Assembly: GCF_000172555.1 (NCBI RefSeq) | Contig: NZ_ABOX02000006.1 | Span: 62,001-126,000, forward strand | From: Pedosphaera parvula Ellin514 | GTDB lineage: Bacteria; Verrucomicrobiota; Verrucomicrobiia; Limisphaerales; Pedosphaeraceae | Reading direction: 5' to 3' | DNA length: 64,000 nt | In this document: piece after piece, positions 60,601-64,000 of the stretch | How positions within the stretch are numbered: position 1 is the first letter of the stretch | Layout: each line of letters begins with the position of its first letter | Notes under the pieces: generated by a model | Seen by the model: the letters and a program-made list of their open reading frames with translations, nothing else | What the model was told of the DNA's origin: nothing | Database searches by the model: none | Position numbers and translations under genes: made by a program

Positions 60601-63116
60601 CCGACAACGGCTCACCCAGCCTGTTCGCCACCCAAAACTTCAATGTCACTGTGAATGAAGTGAACACCGCTCCAGTGCTTAGCCTTGGAACGAGCGGCAC
60701 GATGGTCACACTCATTGATGACTTCGAAACCGAGGATCCTGGGGCTGATAGCGGAACGGTCATGTTCCGTGTGGCAAATTACTCTGGCAGCACGTCGGCC
60801 TTCGTCGACCCTGCTGTTACTCCCATGACAGAAGTCTCGACCAATTATCCGGACTTCGATGTGAACACCAGCCTGCAAACACTGCACGTTCAATGGGCCT
60901 TCAAGACCGGCACAACGAATCCATGGGTCCGCCTGACCACCTACACAACCAGCGGTTACACCAACACCTATTCCGATCCAAATCCAACCATCGACTTCAG
61001 CCAGCGCGTTCGCTTCAAAGTCTGGACTGACAAAGACCTGCGTGTTGGCTTGGGTGTTCGCGAAACAGGAACAGGTGTGCCGGTTGGCGACAACGGCGGC
61101 ATTACCGGTGCGTTGGAGTGGGTTGGCGTTACCAATAACATCGGCGGTCAGCCACAACCAACTCGCACCGTTACGGCCAGTAACTGGACGACGCTGGAAT
61201 TCAACATGCCAGCCGAGCCTGTCACTGCCTTCCCTGGTTCCGGAAACGGAGTGCTTGCCTCCGGCAAGGGTGTGCTCGAGCACCTGGTCCTGGTGCCGGC
61301 TGGTGGCATGGGGACTTACAACCTCTACCTGGACGATTTTCAGGTCGTGAATATCAGCACCAATTTGATGCTGAACACTCTCGACACTATTACCGTTCAG
61401 AACTCCGCCACGGACAGCGACGTGCCGGCGAACAACCTCACCTACAGCCTCGGTGTCACTGCGCCAACCAATGCAGTCATTGATCCTATCAGCGGTTTGT
61501 TCACCTGGACTGCAACGCCGAATTACAATGGGACGAATGTAATTCCTGTTATCGTGACGGATGACGGAACTCCGAATCTGAGCGATACCAAGAACCTCAT
61601 CGTCGTGGTGAACGCGATGAATACTCCTCCTCGTTTGGGCGGACTGCCTGATCAGGCGGTTGAAGTTTCCTCAGGTGGAACCATCTCCTTCACGGCCACC
61701 GGCGAAGATGATGATATCCCAACCAACACGCTTACCTTCAGTCTGACCGGCACCGTGCCCAGCGGTGCGAGCATCGATTCGAGCACGGGCGTGTTTACCT
61801 ATACTCCTTCAGGAGGTGCGAGCACGAACTCGGCAACCATCCGCGTGACGGACAATGGCACTCCGCCACTCTATGACGAGCAAACAGTAGTGCTGATCGT
61901 GGCACCTTCCAACGCTGCACCAGTCCTGACGCTCCCGAATGGTGCCATTACGAAGACCATCGCCGACTACGAAAGCTTCACGAACAATACTCCCAATGAG
62001 TACGTGATGTTTAATCGTCCGGCGAATTCCAGCACAACCTCATCGTTCCTGGATTCTTCCACAAACTACACCACTGTGACCACCAGCTTCCCGGTGGGTC
62101 ACTCGAGTTCAAATGTGCTCCAAGCGGGTTGGGGCTTTAACACCACCACCAGCAATCAGTGGCTGCGTTTGGACACTCAGAACACCACCAAACTTGGCAA
62201 CCCAACCATCGACTTCAATCAGACCTTGAAGTTCGACATCTATACCACCAAGGCCTTGCAGGTTGGCATAGGCGTTCGTGAAACCAGTACTTCGGCCGCC
62301 ATCGGGGCGGATGGTGGCACCACGGGCACCTTGGAATGGGTGGGCGTTTCCGGCAAAAATGGCAGCGCTCCAATTCCGACTCATACCGTCCCGGCCAACA
62401 CCTGGACGACACTTACATTCAACCTGCCAACCGAGGCAATCACAGCCGCCTTGGGCAGTGGCGATGGAGTGCTCCAATCCTCCACGGGCAAAGGCGTGCT
62501 TGAAGAACTCGCCCTGGTTCCCACCGGTGGCACGGGTGCTTACACGATCTATCTGGATAATTTCCAGGTGGTGACCAGTTCCAATCTGGCCAATGTGTTC
62601 ACCGTCAACGTGGGCAGCACCCTTGCCTTCACGGCTACCGCCACGGATGCCGATCTTCCAGCTCAAGTCCTTGACTTCGCACTGGATGCGGATTCCCCGG
62701 CCGGAGCCAGCATTGATCAGGCTACGGGGGCGTTCACTTGGACTCCAGCCTCCACCGATGTGGGGACCAACGCGATGACCATCTTCGTAACGGATGAACC
62801 CACCAATGGTGGTATTCCCAAGTCGGATTCGAAGACCATCACCGTTATCGTGGTGAATGATCCAGCGCCCGCTCAACGCATCGCCCCGGCGCCCGTTCCT
62901 ACCGGCAGCATGAAGCTGTCCGTCAGTGGTGGGACAGCGCTGACCTGGCCTGCGAGCTCCGGTAAACTCTATCGCGTCCAATACAAGAGCAGTCTTGCGG
63001 ATGCGACCTGGACCGACATTAAGCCGGACGTTCTCGCCACCGGTTCAACAGCTTCGTTGAATGTGCCGCAAGATGTGCCCCAGCGCTTCTACCGCATCAT
63101 TCTGCTGAATGAATAA
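57687..63116 (+). CDS. Giant secreted amidase with FnIII, cadherin-like and jelly-roll modules
   Basis: 1,809 residues from ATG 57687 (an upstream ATG at 57636 adds 17). After a signal region (LLVPMFIGASCANMVTAS) comes an Amidase_2 domain with the same motifs as its neighbour (VVIHDMEGYY, GTEHEGFASNPAWYTDAMYN, NSHTDPGPYW). Then three FnIII domains (about 58350-59170), cadherin/He_PIG-like domains (VLAAIGSKTVNEGTALTFTASATD and others), and three copies of a roughly 200-residue jelly-roll module (59282-59890, 60701-61345, 61955-62570). It ends in a Verrucomicrobial LTWPASSGKLYRVQYKSSL domain. Probably a surface or secreted cell-wall hydrolase with long adhesive arms. Confidence 0.88.
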   Translation: MKTHHKHVSYSQTRNPAWLKLLVPMFIGASCANMVTASTDYGPAVWRQAYSGHWSTSGYGHKFVVIHDMEGYYASTISYFQRSSTQASVHYCVNGKQDSSTDYPAGEVTQMVREAYYAWHVLCWNHYCAGTEHEGFASNPAWYTDAMYNSSGLLQRHLCDHYGIAKDRNHIVGHNAWQSSAWRTYASANFGIDPNCNSHTDPGPYWNWTKLMNVVLGTSSVPSAPSTLAATTVSASQIKLTWKDNSSVETGFKIEDATASGGPFTQIATVGANVVTYTAGSLGSGNTYYFRVRAYNASGNSGYSSVANATTKDTIPGAPSALVATEVSSSQINLTWTQGAGNEDGFKIFRSTDNINFTQVGTVGINVVSYSDTGLLGNTQYYYKVCSYNTAGNSTFSNVGNDITAPLAPSALTAVRGATYDKINLNWTDNSSSQAGFKVERGTAAAGPFTQIGTNAAGVSTYTDTGLTALTTYYYRVRSYNANGNSGYTSVASVQTPDAPPVLAAIGDKTIAVSNALTFTATATDPNQSVVTTTWQTFESFTNNTPNENVMFNRPSNSSTTSAFQDTSTNYTTVTSTFPTGHTGTRVMKVGWGFKTGQTNPWVRLNTFNPPFVMNPTIDGAQIIKFDIYSTKALKVGVGFRETGTAAAYGANGGTTGTIDWAGVTNVVSGAPLASHQIAASNWTTLSLNIPFEPQAAFTGDGKVSEAKGVLEHLILGAVANASGAYTVYLDNFAVVAQNTLTYSLSNAPSGATIDGKTGKFAWTPTSGQLGTFPITVIVTDQFGVADSEMIKVTVTGTGNNPPVLAAIGSKTVNEGTALTFTASATDVDVGQTLTFSLDAGAPAGASINSASGAFTWTPTEAQGPSTNTITVRVTDNGSPALSDFETITVTVKEVNTAPTLAVISDQTINEGSTLSLTASGSDSDVPANTLTYSLDPGAPTGMTINSSSGAITWTPTEAQGPNVYPITVRVTDNGSPSLFATQNFNVTVNEVNTAPVLSLGTSGTMVTLIDDFETEDPGADSGTVMFRVANYSGSTSAFVDPAVTPMTEVSTNYPDFDVNTSLQTLHVQWAFKTGTTNPWVRLTTYTTSGYTNTYSDPNPTIDFSQRVRFKVWTDKDLRVGLGVRETGTGVPVGDNGGITGALEWVGVTNNIGGQPQPTRTVTASNWTTLEFNMPAEPVTAFPGSGNGVLASGKGVLEHLVLVPAGGMGTYNLYLDDFQVVNISTNLMLNTLDTITVQNSATDSDVPANNLTYSLGVTAPTNAVIDPISGLFTWTATPNYNGTNVIPVIVTDDGTPNLSDTKNLIVVVNAMNTPPRLGGLPDQAVEVSSGGTISFTATGEDDDIPTNTLTFSLTGTVPSGASIDSSTGVFTYTPSGGASTNSATIRVTDNGTPPLYDEQTVVLIVAPSNAAPVLTLPNGAITKTIADYESFTNNTPNEYVMFNRPANSSTTSSFLDSSTNYTTVTTSFPVGHSSSNVLQAGWGFNTTTSNQWLRLDTQNTTKLGNPTIDFNQTLKFDIYTTKALQVGIGVRETSTSAAIGADGGTTGTLEWVGVSGKNGSAPIPTHTVPANTWTTLTFNLPTEAITAALGSGDGVLQSSTGKGVLEELALVPTGGTGAYTIYLDNFQVVTSSNLANVFTVNVGSTLAFTATATDADLPAQVLDFALDADSPAGASIDQATGAFTWTPASTDVGTNAMTIFVTDEPTNGGIPKSDSKTITVIVVNDPAPAQRIAPAPVPTGSMKLSVSGGTALTWPASSGKLYRVQYKSSLADATWTDIKPDVLATGSTASLNVPQDVPQRFYRIILLNE

Positions 63117-63171
63117 TCAACGGGCGGGCAATTATAATTTGCCCGTTCACCTCTGAAAAATTAAACCAGAG

Positions 63172-63206
63172 CGGGGCTGCTGTTACGGCAGCCCCGCTTT
63201 TTTTGC
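63172..63206 (+). terminator. Strong rho-independent terminator
   Basis: GCGGGGCTGC pairs with GCAGCCCCGC across a short loop and is followed by TTTTTTT. A smaller hairpin with CGGGC/GCCCG arms precedes it at about 63122-63147. Both end the giant gene. Confidence 0.85.
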
Positions 63207-63347
63207 CAATACTTATCTGGAAAAGGAGAGCAGGGGAGGCCCGGTTTCCGCAAGATCCAGGTGTGGGGAGATATCCTAAAAAAATGGTTGAGAGTTGCCT
63301 CTCAACCATAAAGAAGACAGGACAAGGTAAAAAATCTACCAGGGAAT

Positions 63348-64000
63348 TTAGCGGGGTGCTCGCTGCTTTTTGTTCGCCCGTCTTTCTGCCTTCAACTGAG
63401 CCTCAGCTTCCAACCAGTTCTCAACGTCGCGCCCTGGTTGCATTCCAGTATTGACGTAAATCTCCTGCGCCCGAATCGCGATTTCTTCCCGGGTCAGTTC
63501 AGGCATTGCTACTTCTTTGCCATTGTTGGTGGCGGTGGAGGCAATAATGACGGGAGGAACTCCAGTCGCAGTTTTGCTGGTGGCAGAACCTGCAATTTCG
63601 GAGCCGCCTGAAACCGCCTGAGTAGTGACTTTCCGCAAACGAGGTTTCATCTCCTCGCGCTCTGCTGCTCCTTCTTTTCTGCCTTTGGTTTTGGGTGCAG
63701 CTTCACCGGCTGAGGCAATGTCTTCAGCGCCAGCATTTTCGAAAATCGCTTTTGCCTTGTCGGCATTGCGACTGGAATCGGTGTGGACCGAAATTAAAAT
63801 GTTTCCGCTGCGGATTTTCCCCTCATAACGCTTGGCTTCATATTCCGGTATGCCCATTCCAATCAGCGCCCCGGTAATTCCTCCCAACGTCGCGCCCACG
63901 GCTGCGCCGCTCAGAGCCGCCATGAGCGGTCCGGCTGCTATGAATGGTCCTATGCCTGGAATGGCCAGCGCGCCGATTCCGGCCAGCCAGCCGAGTGCAC
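63348..64000 (-). CDS. DUF2934 protein with glycine-rich stress-protein-like N-terminus (partial)
   Basis: The frame is open to the window edge, so the start lies outside. The visible N-terminal part (GIGALAIPGIGPFIAAGPLMAALSGAAVGATLGGITGALIGMGIPEYEAKRYEGKIRSGNILISVHTDSSRNADKAKAIFENAGAEDI in outline) resembles general-stress-type proteins with a glycine-zipper membrane segment. The C-terminus (REEIAIRAQEIYVNTGMQPGRDVENWLEAEAQLKAE) is a DUF2934 domain, common in stress-related proteins of soil bacteria. The middle is low complexity. Confidence 0.75.
   Translation of the reverse strand, partial: ALGWLAGIGALAIPGIGPFIAAGPLMAALSGAAVGATLGGITGALIGMGIPEYEAKRYEGKIRSGNILISVHTDSSRNADKAKAIFENAGAEDIASAGEAAPKTKGRKEGAAEREEMKPRLRKVTTQAVSGGSEIAGSATSKTATGVPPVIIASTATNNGKEVAMPELTREEIAIRAQEIYVNTGMQPGRDVENWLEAEAQLKAERRANKKQRAPR

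Overview
The window looks like chromosomal DNA of a Verrucomicrobiota bacterium, probably a Pedosphaera/Limisphaerales relative (inference). The signs are an H-X9-DG-type prepilin-like protein, HEAT-, SEL1- and DUF3592-type lineage genes, secreted multidomain proteins with a C-terminal 'LTWP...YRVQYKSSL' module, weak use of Shine-Dalgarno sequences, and many REP-like intergenic repeats. I see no rRNA, tRNA or CRISPR array.

Layout. 0-2.9 kb: a decayed REP-associated transposase fragment, a HEAT-like membrane protein and an IS110-family element whose upstream leader (about 175 nt) folds into two long hairpins and is a candidate bridge RNA. 2.9-28.1 kb: a siphovirus-type prophage or gene-transfer-agent-like cluster. 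It runs from a CI/LexA-like repressor through a lysis-like set (signal-peptide protein, overlapping membrane protein/lipoprotein pair, coiled-coil membrane protein), Mu-like terminase subunits, HK97-type portal, protease and capsid, a tail-fibre plus methyltransferase insertion, connectors, two paralogous tail-tube proteins, a tail chaperone pair joined by a clear A-run -1 frameshift site, the tape measure, and a DUF2460 / DUF2163 / NlpC-P60+tip module. No integrase, transposase, replication gene or canonical endolysin is visible in it. Its spacers hold near-identical dispersed repeats.

28.1-37.8 kb: an accessory region of small orphan genes (one SUKH/SMI1-like immunity-type protein, several of unknown function, one frameshifted), an IS110 fragment and two repeat-dense gene-free stretches. 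37.8-50.6 kb: ordinary chromosome: a TPR membrane protein, a TIM-barrel lipoprotein, a divergent ArsR regulator and MDR reductase with a perfect palindrome between them, a ferritin-like protein, a SEL1 protein, a NlpC/P60-like protein, the LemA-TPM-TPM operon, a prepilin-like protein with a truncated paralogue, and tgt.

50.6-51.3 kb: a REP-flanked Y1 transposase with one frameshift in a G7 run. 51.4-63.1 kb: a NarL-type two-component system next to three secreted peptidoglycan hydrolases (a lytic transglycosylase and two paralogous amidases, one about 1,800 residues with FnIII, cadherin-like and thrice-repeated jelly-roll modules). Three tandem 11-bp repeats lie between the kinase and hydrolase genes, which suggests common control. 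The window ends inside a DUF2934 gene.
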